Shown one piece after another: positions 26,041 to 38,580 of a stretch of 64,000 nt of DNA. The notes below the pieces were generated by a model that saw nothing but the letters and a program-made list of their open reading frames with translations, searched no databases and was not told the DNA's origin. Origin of the DNA: Papilionanthe hookeriana x Papilionanthe teres (Eukaryota > Streptophyta > Magnoliopsida > Asparagales > Orchidaceae); assembly GCA_022702705.1 (NCBI GenBank), contig CM040434.1:58521022-58585021 (forward strand). The letters run 5' to 3'. Made by a program: the position numbers and the translations under genes. Every line of letters begins with the position of its first letter. Positions within the stretch are counted from its first letter, which is position 1.

Positions 26041-26779
26041 CAACTCCTTGACCAAATGGGTTAATTTTTGACAAAAAATTTAAATTTGGTCAAAATAATC
26101 AATTTTTGACCTTTTGACCAATTGTTAAACCAATAAGTCAATCTCCGACCAAAAAGTCAACTTTGGTGAAATGATCAAACCTTGACCCAATGACCAACCC
26201 ATTGGCTTAATAGGTCAACTTTTGGCCAAAAAGTCAATTTTGGTCAAAACACTAAATTTTTGAATTAATAACCAATTATTGACCAAATAAGTCAATTTCT
26301 GACAAAAAATTCAACTTTGGTCAAAATGGTCAATCCTTGACCCAATGATAGCCATTGCCCAATAGGTCAACTTTTGACCAAAAGGTCATATTTGATAAAA
26401 ATAGTCAATTTTTTACCTAAAAACACCTAATAGGTCAACTTTTAACAAAAAAAGTTATCTTTGGTAAAAAGGGTCAATTTTTGACCCAATGACCAACCCA
26501 TTGACCCAATAAGTCAACTTTTGACTAAAAAGTCATCTTTAATCAAAATGGTCAATTCTTGACCCAATTACCTAATCATTGACCAAATAGGTCAACTTTT
26601 GACCAAAATATCGACTTTGGTAAAAAATGGTCAATTTCTGATATGAGGACCACAACGTTGACCATTTCGATGAAAATAATCAATTTTTGACCTAATGACC
26701 AATTATTGACCCAATAAGTCAAACTCTGACCGAAAAGTCAACTTTGGTCAAAATGGTCAATCCTTGACCCAATGACAAA

Positions 26780-27310
26780 CCCATCGACCTAATAAAGTCA
26801 ACTTTCGACCAAAAATCAATTTTGGTCAAAATAATTAATTTTTATATAATGACTACCCATCGACCCAACAGTCAACTTTCGACCAAAAAGTCAACTTTGG
26901 TCAAATGGTCAATTTCTGACCTAATCAGATCAACTTTCGACCCAAAGTCATCGTTCGATACAAAATGGTCAATTCTCGACCCAATTACCAACTCATCGAC
27001 CAAATATGTCAACTTTGAGCAAAAAGTCAACATTGGTTAAAATGGTTCAACTTCGACTCAATGACCAACCCATCAATCTAATAGGTCAACTTTTGACCGA
27101 AAAGTCAATTTCGTCAAAATAGTCAATTTTTTACCAAATGACCAATTATCGACCCAATAAGTCAATCTCCGACCAAAAGTCAACTTGGTCAAAATAGTTG
27201 ATTCATGACCCAATGACAAACCCGATGAACCAATCAGTCAACCTTCGACTCAAAAATCAACTTTGGTCAAAATGGTTAATTTTCGACCTAATGACCAACC
27301 CATTGATCCA
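26780..27310. other. TCGA-rich patch
   Basis: Dense TCGACC cores. The homologous segments in copy 1 (about 19600-20120) and copy 3 (about 41125-41630) have TTGACC, so the change is private to this copy. A second patch follows at about 27550-27690. Confidence 0.85.
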
Positions 27311-28179
27311 ACAGTCAACTTTTGTCCAAAAAGTCAACTTTGGTCAAAATGGTCAAACCTTGACCCAATGACTAACCCAATGACCCAATATGTCAACTTT
27401 TGACTATAAAGTCAAATTTGGTCAAAATAGTTGAATTTTGACCTAATGACCACCAATTGACCAAAAAGGTCAACTTTTGACCAAAAAGTCAACTTTGGTC
27501 AAAAATGTCAATTTTGACCCAATGACCAACCCAATGACACAATAGGTCAACTTCGACCAAAAAGTCAACTTTGGTCAAAATGGTCAATTCTCGACCCAAT
27601 GACCAACGCATCAACCCAAGAAGTCAACTTCGAACAAAAAGTCAATTTTGGTCAAAATAGTTAATTTTGACCTAATGACCAATTATCGATCTAATAAATC
27701 AATCTCTAACAAAAAAGTCAACTTTGGTCATAATGGTCAATCATTGACCCAATAGGTCAACTTTTGACAAAAAAGTCAACTTTCGTCAAAATTGTCAATC
27801 CTTGTCCCAATTACTAACCCACTGACCCAAAAGATGAACTTTTGATCAAAAAGTCAATTTAGGTCAAAATAGTAAATTTTTAACTTAATGACCAATTATT
27901 GATCCAATAGGTTAATTTTTGACCAAAAAGTCAACTATGGTCAAAATGGTCAATCCTCGACCCAATGACCAACCCATCGATCCAACAGTCAACTTTCGAC
28001 CAAAAAGTCAACTTCGGTCAAAATGGTCAATCCTTGACCCAATGACTAACTCATTGACTAAATAGGACAACGTTTGACCAAGAAGTCAATTTAAGCCAAT
28101 TGTCAATTTTTGACCTAATGACCACCTCATTTACCTAAAAGATCAACTTTTGACCAAAATGTTAAATTTGGTCAAAATG

Positions 28180-28225
28180 GTCAATTTGTGACACAATGAC
28201 CTAAATGTCAACTTTGGTGAAAATG
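28180..28225 (+). repeat. T monomer, truncated (46 bp)
   Basis: A monomer with ACACAATGACCTAAATGTC that skips about 32 bp of the second and third subunits. Other copies have CCTAAATGTC at 21051, 33451 (monomer 33431-33476, 46 bp), 37154, 38991 and 42414. Variant copies are at 47728 (CCAAATGTC), 55351 (CCTAAATTTGG) and 58304 (AACTAAATGTC). It always precedes a CCTTGATCC-type monomer or its variant, so it is a stable landmark of the larger units. Confidence 0.83.
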
Positions 28226-28614
28226 GATTATCCTTGATCCAAAGACCAACCCATTGACCCAATTTGTCAACTTTTGACTAAAAAGTGTACTTTTGCCAAA
28301 ATGGTTAATCCTTGCCCAATGACCAACACATCGACCCAATAGGTCAACTTTTGACGAAAAAGTCAAATTTGCTCAAATTTGTCTATTTTTGACTTAATGA
28401 CCACCTCATCGACCTAAAAAGGTCAACTTTTGACCAAAAAGACAAGTTTGGTCAAAATGGTCTGTCTTGGACTCAATGACCAACCCATTGATCCAAAAGG
28501 TCTACTTTTGAACAAAAAATCAATTTTGGTCAAAATAGTCAATTATTGACCTAATGACCAATTATTAACCCAATAAGTCAATCTCTAACCAAAAAGTCAA
28601 CTTTAGTCATAATG

Positions 28615-28729
28615 GTCAATCCTTGACCCAATGACAAACCAATTGACCCAATTGGTCAATTTTTGACCAAAAAGTCAACTTTAGTCCAAAAAGTTAACTT
28701 TTATCAAAAAAGTCGATTTGGTTTAAATG
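28615..28729 (+). repeat. six-subunit monomer (115 bp), copy 2
   Basis: Same structure as 21466-21580, 7149 bp downstream. Small base differences such as TTATCAAAA and GGTTTAAATG are private to this copy. Confidence 0.87.
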
Positions 28730-29554
28730 ATCAAACCTTGACCCAATGACCAACCCATTGGCCTAATAGGTCAACTTTTAACCAAAATGTCAATTTTGGT
28801 CAAAATAAATAATTTCGACCTAATGACCATCCATCGAATTCAATATGTCAACTTCGACCAAAAAGTAAACTTTGGTCAAAATGGTCAATTTTCGACCTAT
28901 TGACCAACCCATTTAGCCAATAAGTCAACTTTTGACCAAAAATGTCATCTTTGGTCAAAATGGTCAATTCTTGACCCAATTACCAACTCATTGAACAAAT
29001 ATGTCAACTTTTGACCAAAAAGTCAACTTTGGTTAAAATAGTCAATTTCTGACCCAATGACCACCCCGTTGACCCAATGAGTTAACTTTTGATCGAAATT
29101 GTATTTTGGGTCAAAATAATTGATTTTTGACCTAATGACAATTATTGACCCAATAAGTCAATCTCTGACCAAAAAGTCAACTTTGATAAAAAATGGTCAA
29201 TCTTTGACCCAATGACAAACCCATTGAGCCAATAGGTCAACTTTTGACCAAAAATTCAATTTTGGTTAAAATTGTCAATTTTTAACCTACTGACCATTTA
29301 TTAACCCAATTAGTCAATCTTCGACCAAAAAGTCAACTTTGGTCAAAATGGTCAATCCTTGACCAAATTACCAACCCATTGACCCAATAGATTAACTTCT
29401 GACCAAATAGTCAATTTTGGTCAAAATAGTCAATTTTTGACCTAATGACCAATTATTGACCCAATAGGTTAACTTTTGAACTAAATGCCAACTTTGGTGA
29501 AAATGGTCAATCCTTGATCCAATGAACAACCCATTAACCCAATTTGTCAACTTT

Positions 29555-31300
29555 TGGCTAAAAAGTCAACTTTGGCCAAAATGGTTAATCCTTGACCTAA
29601 TGACCATCGCATTGACCCAATATGTCAATTTTTGACCTAATTACCGCCTCATTGACCTAAATAGGTCAACTTTTGACCGAAAAGGCAACATTGGTCAAAA
29701 TGGTCAATCCTTGAGCCAATGACCAACCCATTGACCCAACAGCTCAACTTTTGACCAAAAAGTCAATTTTGGTCAAAATACTAATTTTCGACCTAATGAC
29801 AATTATTTACCCAAAGATAGCCAATCTTCCGACCAAAAAGTCAATTTTGGTCAAAATGTTCATTCGTCGACCTAACGACCAACCCATCGACTCCAACAGT
29901 CAACTTTTGACCAAAAAATCAGCTTTTGTCAAAATGATCAATTCTTAACCCAATGACCAACCCTTTGGCCTAATAAGCCAACTATTGACCAAAAAGTCAA
30001 TTTTGATCAAAATAGTCAAATTTCTAATTAATGGCCAATTATTGACCCAAGAAGTCAATCTCTAACCACAAGTTAACTTTGGTAAAAATGGTCAATCCTT
30101 GACCCATTGACCAACCCATTGAGTCAATAGGTCAACTTTTGACCAAAAATTCAATTTTAGTTAAAATTGTCAATTTTTGACCTACTTACCATTTATTGAC
30201 CCAATTAGTCAATCTTTGACCAAAAAGTCAACTTTGGTCAAAATGGTCAATCCTCGACCCAATAGATCAACTTCTGACCAAATAGTCAATTTTGTTCAAA
30301 ACAGTCAATTTTTGACCTAATGACCAATTATTGACCCAATAGATTAACTTTTGAACTAAATGTCAACTCTGGTTAAAATTGTCAATCCTTAATCCAATGA
30401 CCAACCCATTGACCCAATTTATCAACTTTTGGCTAAAAAGTCAACTTTGGCCAATATGGTTAATCCATGACCTAATGACCATCCTCATTGACCTAAATAA
30501 GTAAACTTTTGACCGAAAAGGCAACATTGGTCAAAATGGTCAATCCTTGAGCCAATGACCAACCTGTTGATCCAATAGGTCAACTTTTGACCAAAGAGTT
30601 AATTTTGGTCAAAATAGCCAATTTATGACCTAATGACAATTAGTTACCTAGTAAGCCAATCTCTGACCAAAAAGTCAATTTTGGTCAAAATGTTCATTCC
30701 TTGACCCAACGACCAACCCATTGACCCAATAGGTCAACTTTTGACCAAAAAATCAACTTTTTCCAAAATGATCAATTTTTAACCCAATGACCAACCCATT
30801 GGCCCAATAGGTCAACTTTTACCAAAAAGTCAATTTTTGGTCAAAATAGTCAAATTTTTAATTAATGACCAATTATTGACCGAAGAAGTCAATTTGTGAC
30901 CAAAAAGTCAACTTTGGTCAAAATGGTCAATCCTTGACCCAATGAAAACCCCATTGACCCAATAGGTCAACTTTTGACTAAAAGTCAATTTTGGTCAAAA
31001 AAGTCAATTTTTGACCTAATGACCACCGATTGACCCAATAGGTCAACTTTTGACCAAAAAGTCAACTTTTGTCAAAATGGTCAATTTCTGACCAAATGAC
31101 CTACCCATTGACCTAATAGGTCAACTTTTGAACAACAATTCAATTCTAGTCAAAATAGTCAATTTTTGACCTAATGACCAATTATTGACCCAATAAATCA
31201 ATCTCTTAGCAAAAAGTCAACTTTTGTCAAAATGGTCAATCATTGACCCAATGACAAACTCATTGACCTAATAGGTCAACTTTTGACCAAAAAGTCAATT
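29555..31300 (+). repeat. 0.89-kb tandem pair inside 7.2-kb copy 2
   Basis: TGGCTA occurs at 29555 and 30430, 875 bp apart. The marker order is the same as in copy 1. The right end is approximate. Confidence 0.8.
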
Positions 31301-34189
31301 TTGGTCAAAATACTCAATTTTTAACCTAATGACCACCCGCTACCCATTAGTCAACTTTCGACCAAAAAGTAACTCAGTCAAAATGGTCAATTTTTGACCC
31401 ATTGACCCAAAAGATCAAATTTTGACCAAAAAGTCATCTTCAATCAAAATGGTCAATTCTTAACCCAATTACTAACTCATCGACCAAAAAGTCAACTTTA
31501 GTCAAAATGGTCAATTTTTTATTCAATGACCAACTATCGATAACTCAATCAGTACTAACTTTTGACCAAAAATTTAATTTCGAGTCAAAATAGTCAATTT
31601 TGATCAAATGATCAAAACAATCAATTTTTGAATTAATGACCAATTATTGACCCAATAAGTCAATCTCTGAGTAAAATGTCAATTTTGGTCAAAATGGTCA
31701 ATCCTTGACCCAATGACAAACCCATTGACCCACAGGTCAACTTTTGACCAAAAAGTCAATTCTGGTCAAAATAGTTAATTTTTTACCTAATGACAACCAT
31801 TGACCCAATATGTCAACTTTTGACCAAAAAGTCCACTTTGGTCAAAATGGTCAATTTTTGACCTAATGACTAACCCATTGACCCAATAGGTCAACTTTTG
31901 ACCAAAAAGACATCTTTGGTCAAAATGGTCAATTCTTAATCTAATTACCAACTCATTGACTAAATAGGTTAACTTTTGACAAAAAAAAGTCAACTTTGGT
32001 CAAAATGGTCAATTTTTGATCTAATGACCACCCCGTTGGCTAACTTTTGACCAAAAATTCAATTTTGGTCAAAATAAGTCAACTTTTGACCAAAAACTCA
32101 TCTTTGGTCAAAATGGTCAATTTCTGAATCAATGACCACCCCGTTGACCCAATGGGTTAACTTTTCATCAAAAATTCAATTTTGGTCAAATTTGTCAATT
32201 TTTGACGTAACAACCAATTATTGACCTAATAAGTCAATCTTTGACCAAAAAGTCAACTTTGATAAAAATGGTCAATCCTTGACCTAATAACAAACCCATT
32301 AACCCAATAGGTTAACTTTTGACCAAAAGTCAGATTTGGCCAAAATAGTTTATTTTTGACTTAATAACCAACCATTGATCAAATAGGTCAATTTTTGACC
32401 AAAAAGTCAATTTTGGACAAAATAGTCAATTTTTGAGCTAATGACCAATTATTGACCCAGTATGCCAATCTCTGACCAAAAAGTCAACTTTGGTCAAATT
32501 GGTTAATTTTTGACCCAAAGACAAACCCATTGACCCAATAGGTCAACTTTTGACCAGAAAGTCAACTTTGGTCAAAATGGTCAATTTCTGACCCAATGAC
32601 CAACCCATTGAACCAATAGGCCAACTTTTGACCAAAAAGTCAACTTTATAAAAATGGTCAAACCTTGACCCAACAACCAACCCATTGACCCAATAGGTCA
32701 ACTTTTCACCAAAAAGTCAATTTTGGTCAAAATAATCAAATTTTGACTTAATGACCAACCATTGACCAAATAAGTCAACTTTTGACCAAAAGTCAACTTT
32801 GGTTAAAATTGTCAATCTTTAACCCAATGACCAACTCATTGACCCAATAGGTCTACTTTTGACCAAAAAGTAAACTTTGGTCAAAATGGTCAATTCTAGA
32901 CCCAATGACCAACACATTGCCCTAGTAAGTCAACTTTTGAATAAAAAGTCAACTTTGGTCAAAATACTTAATTTTTGACCTAATGACCAATTATTGACCC
33001 AATAAGTCAATCTCTGACCAAAAAGTCAACTTTGGTCATAATGGTCAATCCTTGACCAAATGACAAACCTATTGACCCACTAGGTCAACTTTTGACCAAA
33101 AAGTCAACTTTTGTCAAAATTGTAAATCCTTGACTCATGAGCAACCCACTGACCCAATAGATTGACTTTTGACCCAAAGTTAATTTTCGTTAAGATTACA
33201 AATTTTTGACTTAATGACCAATTATTGACCCAATAGGTCAACCTTTAACCAAAAAGTCAACTTTGGTCAAAATGGTTAATCCTTGACCCAATGACCAACC
33301 CATTAACCCAATAGGTTAACTTTTGACCAAAAAGTCAAGTTTGGTTAAAATGGTCAATTTTTGACCTAATGACCACCTTATTGACCCAAAAGGTCAACTT
33401 TTGACCAAAAAGTCAAATTTGGTCAAAATGGTCAATTTCTAACACAATGACCTAAATGTCAACTTTGGTGAAAATGGTCAATCCTTGATCATTTGACTAA
33501 CACATTGACCCAATTTGTCAACTTTTCACTAAAAAGTCAACTTTAGCCAAAATGGTTAATCCTTGACCCAATAACCAATCCATTGACCCAATAGGTCAAC
33601 TTTTGACCAAAAAGTCAGTTTTGCTCAAAATTTTCAATTTCTGACCGAATGACCGCCTCATAGACCTAATAGGTCAACTTTTGACAAAAAAGACAACTTT
33701 GGTCGAAATGGTCAATCCTTGACACAATGACCAACCCATTGACCCAATAGGTCAACTTTTGACCAAAAAGTCAATTTTGGTAAAAAATAGTCTATTTTTT
33801 ACCTAATGATCATTATTGACCCAGAAGCCAATCTATGAACAATAAGTCAACTTTCGTAAAAAATGGTCAATCCTTGACCCAATGACTAACCTATCGACTA
33901 AATAGTTAACTTTTGACCAAAAAGTCAACTTTGGTCAAAATGATCAATCTCGACCCAATGACCAACCCATTAGCCTAATAGTTCAAGTTTTGACTAAAAA
34001 GTCAATTTTGGTCAAAATAGTCAATTTTTGAATTAATGACCAATTGTTGACTCAATAAGTCAATCTCTGACCAAAAAGTCAACTTTGGTCAAAATGGTCA
34101 ATCCTTGACCCAATGACAAAACCATTAACCCAATAGGTCAACTATTGATCAAAAAGTCAATTTTGGTCAAAATAGTCAATTTTCGACCT

Positions 34190-34650
34190 AATGATCACCC
34201 ATCGACCTAATAAGTCAACTTTTCGACCAAGAATGTCATCTTTGTCAAAATGGTCAATTATCGATCTAATTACTCAACTCTATCGACCAAATAGTCAACT
34301 TTTAACCAAAAGTCAACTTTGGTCAAAATGGTCAATTTCGACCCAATGACCTCCCATTTTAACTAATGGGTTAACTTTCGACCTAATTAGTCAATACGAT
34401 CAATGAAAAGTCAACTTCTGGTCAAAATGATTAATCCTCGACCTAATGACAAACCCATCGACCTAACAGTCAAATTTCGACTAAAAGTCAATTTGGTCAA
34501 AATAGTCAATTTTCGACCTAATGACCACCCATTAACCCAATAGTCAACTTTCGACCAAAAAGACAACTTTGGTCAAAATGGTCAATTTTCGACCGAATGA
34601 CTAAACCAATCGACCCAATAGTCAACTCTTCGACCAAAAATGTCATCTTT
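34190..34650. other. TCGA-rich patch
   Basis: TCGACC replaces TTGACC, with lost bases in AATAGG spacers. The homologous segment at about 48240-48730 has TTGACC almost throughout. Confidence 0.85.
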
Positions 34651-35079
34651 GGTCAAAATTGTTAATTCTTGACCCAATTACCAACTCATTGGCCAAGTTG
34701 GTCAACTTTTGACCAAAAAGTCAACTTTGGTCAGAATGGTCAATTTCTGACCCAATGACCTCCCATTTTAACCACTAGGTTAACTTTTGACCAAAAATTC
34801 AATTTTGGTCAAAATAGTCAATTTTTATCTAATGACCAATTATTGACCCAATAAGTCAATCTTTGACCAAAAAGTCAACTTTGGTCAAAATGGTCAATCC
34901 TTGACCTAATGACAAACCCATTAACCTAATAAGTCAATTTTTGACCAAAAATCAATTTTGGTTAAAATAATCAATTTTTGACCTAATGACCACCCATTAA
35001 CGCAATATGTCAACTTTTGACCAAAAAGACAACTTTGGTCAAAATGGTCAATTTTTAACCTAATGACCAACCCATTGAC

Positions 35080-35480
35080 CCAATGCATCAAATTTCACCA
35101 AAAGTCAACTTCAGTCAAATGGTCAATCTTCGACCCAATTACCAACTCATCGAACAAATAGGTCAACTTTCGACCAAAAAGTCAACTTCGGTCAAAATGA
35201 TCAAATTCTCACCCAATGACCACCCTAGTCAATCTAATAGGTCAACTTTCGACCAAAAATTTAATTTTGGTCAAATTATTCAATTTTCGCTTAATGACCA
35301 TATCGACCCAATAAGTCAATCTCTCGACCAAAAAGTTAACTTCGGTCAAGATGGTCAACTTTCGATCCAATGACCAACCCATCGACCTACATAGTCAACT
35401 TTCGACCAAAAAGTCAACTTTAGTCAAAATGATCAATCCTGACCCAATGACCACCCGATCGACTAATAGGTCAACTTTTC
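35080..35480. other. TCGA-rich patch
   Basis: Same pattern as 34190-34650. The homologous segment near 49090-49500 has TTGACC. Confidence 0.83.
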
Positions 35481-35899
35481 GATCAAAAAGTCAATTTTGG
35501 TCAAAATAGTTATATTTTGAATTAATGACCAATTATTAACCGAACAAATCAATCTTTGACCAAAAAGTCAACTTTGGTCAAAATGGTCAATATTTGACAC
35601 AATGACAAACTCATTGACCCAATTGGTTAACTTTTGACCGAACAGTCAATTTTTGTCAAAATATTCAAAATGGTCAATCCTTGACCTAAATTCAACTTCG
35701 GTCAAAATGGTCAATATCTGATATAATGACCACCCCGTTGACCTAATGGGCTAACTTTTGACCAAAAATTTAATTCTGATCAAAATAAGTCAACTTTTGA
35801 CCAAAAACTCATCTTTGGTCAAAATGGTCAATTTCTGACCGAATGACCACCCCGTTGACCCAATGGGTTAACTTTTTATCAAAAATTCAACTTTGGTCA

Positions 35900-37140
35900 A
35901 ATTCGTCAATTTCGACCTAACAACCAATTATCGACCTAATAAGTCAATCTTCGACCAAAAAGTCAACTTTGGAAAATGGTCAATCCTCGACCTAATAACA
36001 AACTCATCGACCCAATAGTTAACTTTCGACCAAAAGTCGATTCGCCAAAATAGCCAATTTTCGACTTAATAACCAACCATTGATCAAATATGTCAACTTT
36101 CGACCTAAAAGTCAATTTTGGTCAAAATAGTCAATTTTCGATCTAATGACCACTATCGACTTCGTATGCCAATCTTCGACTAAAAGTCAACTTTGGTCAA
36201 ATTGTTAATTTTTTACCCAAAGACAAACCCATCGACCCAACAGTCAACTTTTAACCAAAAAGTCAACTTTGGTCAAAATGGTCAATTTCGACCCAATGAC
36301 CAACCCATCGAACCAATAAGTCAACTTTCGACCAAAAAGTCAACTTTGGTCAAAATGGTCAAACTCGACCCAACAATCAACCCATCGACCCAATAGATCA
36401 ACTTTCGACCAAAAAGTCAATTTTGGTCAAAATAATCAAATTTTCGACTTAATGACCACCCATCGACCAAATAAGTCAACTTTCGACTAAAAGTTAACTT
36501 TAGTCAAAATTGTCAATCTTCGACCCAATGACCAACTCATCGACATCAATCAGTCAACTTTCGACCAAAAAGTCAAACTTTGGGTCAAAATTGACAATTT
36601 TAGACCCAATGACCAACACATCGAATCCAACAAGTCAACTTTCAACAAAAAGTCAACTTTGGCCAAAATAATTATTTTTGACCTAATGACCAATTATCGA
36701 CCCAACAAGTCAATCTCGACCAAAAAGTCAACTTTAGTCATAATGGTCAATCTTCGACCAAATGACAAACCTATCGACCTAATAAGTCAACTTTTCGACC
36801 AAAAAGTCAACTTTCGTCAAAATTGTAAATCCTCGACCCAATGAGCAACCCATCGATCTAATAGATCAACTTTCAATCCAAAGTCAATTTTCGTCAAAGA
36901 TCGCAAATTTCGACTTAATGACCAATTATCGAATCCAACAGTCAACCTTTAACCAAAAAGTCAACTTTGGTCAAAATTGTTAATCCTCGACCCAATGACC
37001 AACCCATTAACCCAATAGTCAACTTTCGACCAAAAAGTCAAGTTTGGTCAAAATGGTCAATTTTGACTAATGACCACCTCATCGACCCAAATAGTCAACT
37101 TTCGACCAAAAAGTCAAATTTCGGTCAAAATATACTAATT
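35900..37140. other. largest TCGA-rich patch
   Basis: About 1.2 kb in which nearly every TTGACC reads TCGACC. The homologous segments at 32170-33440 and 46450-47700 have TTGACC. Edges are sharp: ordinary TTGACC resumes within one monomer on both sides. Short deletions are common inside the patch. Confidence 0.88.
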
Positions 37141-37607
37141 TCTAACACAATGACCTAAATGTCAACTTTGGTGAAAATGGTCAATCCTTGATCCAATGAC
37201 CAACCCATTAACCCAATTTGTCAACTTTTCACTAAAAAGTCAACTTTGGCAAAAATGGTTTATCCTTGACCCAATAACCAATCCATTGACCCAGTAGGAC
37301 AACTTTTGACCAAAAAGTCAGTTGTGCTCAAAATTGTCAATTTTCTACCGAATGACCGCCTCATAGACCTAAATAGGTCAACTTTTGACAAAAAAAGACA
37401 ACTTTAGTCGAAATGGTCAATGCTTAACACAATGACCAACCCATTGACCCAATGGTCAACTTTTGACCAAAAAATTTATTTTGGTAAACATAGTCAATTT
37501 TTTATCTAATGATTACTATAGACCCAATAAGCCAATCTAAGAACAATAAGTCAACTTTGGTTAAAAATGGTCAATCCATGTCCCAATGACTAACCCATTG
37601 ACCAAAT

Positions 37608-37676
37608 AGGTCAACTTTTGACCAAAAAGTCAACTTTTGACCAAAAAGTCAACTTTTGACCAAAAAGTAAACTTTG
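37608..37676 (+). repeat. local 19-bp subunit expansion
   Basis: The 19-bp block ACCAAAAAGTCAACTTTTG repeats perfectly at 37621-37639 and 37640-37658, and a third, partly changed copy begins at 37659. This is direct evidence that the 19-bp subunit, not only the 78-bp monomer, can expand. Confidence 0.9.
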
Positions 37677-37744
37677 GTCAAAATGAAAAATCATTAACCC
37701 AATGACTAACCCATTAGCCTAATAGTTCATGTTTTAAATAAAAA

Positions 37745-37800
37745 GTCAATTTTGGTCAAAATAGTCAATTTTGGTCAAAAAAGTCAATTTGGTCAAAATA
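37745..37800 (+). repeat. second local 19-bp subunit expansion
   Basis: The 19-bp block AGTCAATTTTGGTCAAAAT starts at 37745 and at 37764, and a third slightly altered copy starts at 37783. It is a fourth-subunit type, unlike the expansion 120 bp upstream, which uses the third-subunit type. Confidence 0.85.
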
Positions 37801-38389
37801 GTCAATTTTTGAATTAATGACCAATTGTTGACTCAAAAAGTCAATCTCTGACCTAAAAGTCAACTTGGTCAAAATGGTCAATCTCGATCCAATGACAAAA
37901 CCATTAACCCAATAGGTCAACTATCGACCAAAAAGTCAATTTTTGACAAAATAGTCAATTTTTGACCTAATGACCACCCATTGACACAACAGTCAACTTT
38001 TGACCAAGAATGTCATCTTTGGTCAAAATGGTCAATTTTCGACCCAATTACCAACTCATCGACCAAATAGGTCAACTTTCGACCAAAAAGTCAACTTTGG
38101 TCAAAATGGTCAATTCTCGACCCAATGACCATCCCATTCTAACCAATGGGTTAACTTTCGATAAAAAATTCATTTTTGCTTAAAATAGTCAATTTTTGAC
38201 CTAATGACCAATTATTGACCCAATAAGTCAATCTTTGACCAAAAAGTCAACTTTGGTCAAAATGGTCAATCTTTGACCTAATGACAAACCCATTGACCTC
38301 ATAGGTCAACTTTTGACCAAAAAGTCAATTTCGTCAAAATAAGTAAATTTTTGACCTAATGAGCAACCCATTAACCCAAGTAGGTCAAC

Positions 38390-38580
38390 TTTCGACCAAA
38401 AAAGTCAACTTTGGTCGAAATGGTCAATTTTCGACCGAATGACCAACCCATCGACCCAATAGGTCAACTTTTCGACCAAAAAGTCAATTTTGGTCAAAAT
38501 AGATCAATTTTCGACCCAATGACAAACTTATCGACTCAATAAGTCAACTCTCGACCAAAAAGTCAACTTTTGGTCATAAA
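38390..38580. other. TCGA-rich patch near the gap
   Basis: TCGACC cores mixed with small insertions (for example GGTCATAAATGG). It coincides with the 38.5-kb join back to the 33.0-kb sequence. Confidence 0.75.

Larger units (their letters stand above)
26041..33380 (+). repeat. 7.2-kb super-repeat, copy 2
   Basis: Second copy of the 7.2-kb unit, directly following copy 1. Collinearity with copy 1 stops near 33380. Collinearity with copy 3 goes on to about 35670, so the older unit was longer than the part seen in copy 1. This copy has more patches of TTGA-to-TCGA change than copies 1 or 3 over the same intervals. Confidence 0.85.
32050..35760 (+). repeat. 3.71-kb tandem duplication, copy 1
   Basis: Bounded by an unusual 1.5-length monomer with AAATAAGTCAACTTTTGACC followed by AAAAACTCATC. 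AAAAACTC occurs at 32092 and 35803 (3711 bp apart); the T monomer occurs at 33451 and 37154 (3703 bp). Homologues of the same 1.5-length monomer are at 24760 and 46368. The unit spans the right part of 7.2-kb copy 2 and its extension. Confidence 0.82.
35761..38500 (+). repeat. 3.71-kb tandem duplication, copy 2 (incomplete)
   Basis: Follows copy 1 in order to about 38.3 kb, including the T monomer at 37154 and a GCCTCATAGACC monomer at 37347. It then jumps back near 38.5 kb to sequence matching about 33.0 kb. Much of 35900-37140 carries TCGA in place of TTGA, unlike copy 1. Confidence 0.75.

Noticed and set aside
35083..35373. Plus-strand open frame of 96 codons, the longest without N
   Set aside because: It lies in a TCGA-rich patch with indels that happen to remove stops. 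The peptide is repetitive satellite translation and homologous copies do not keep the frame.
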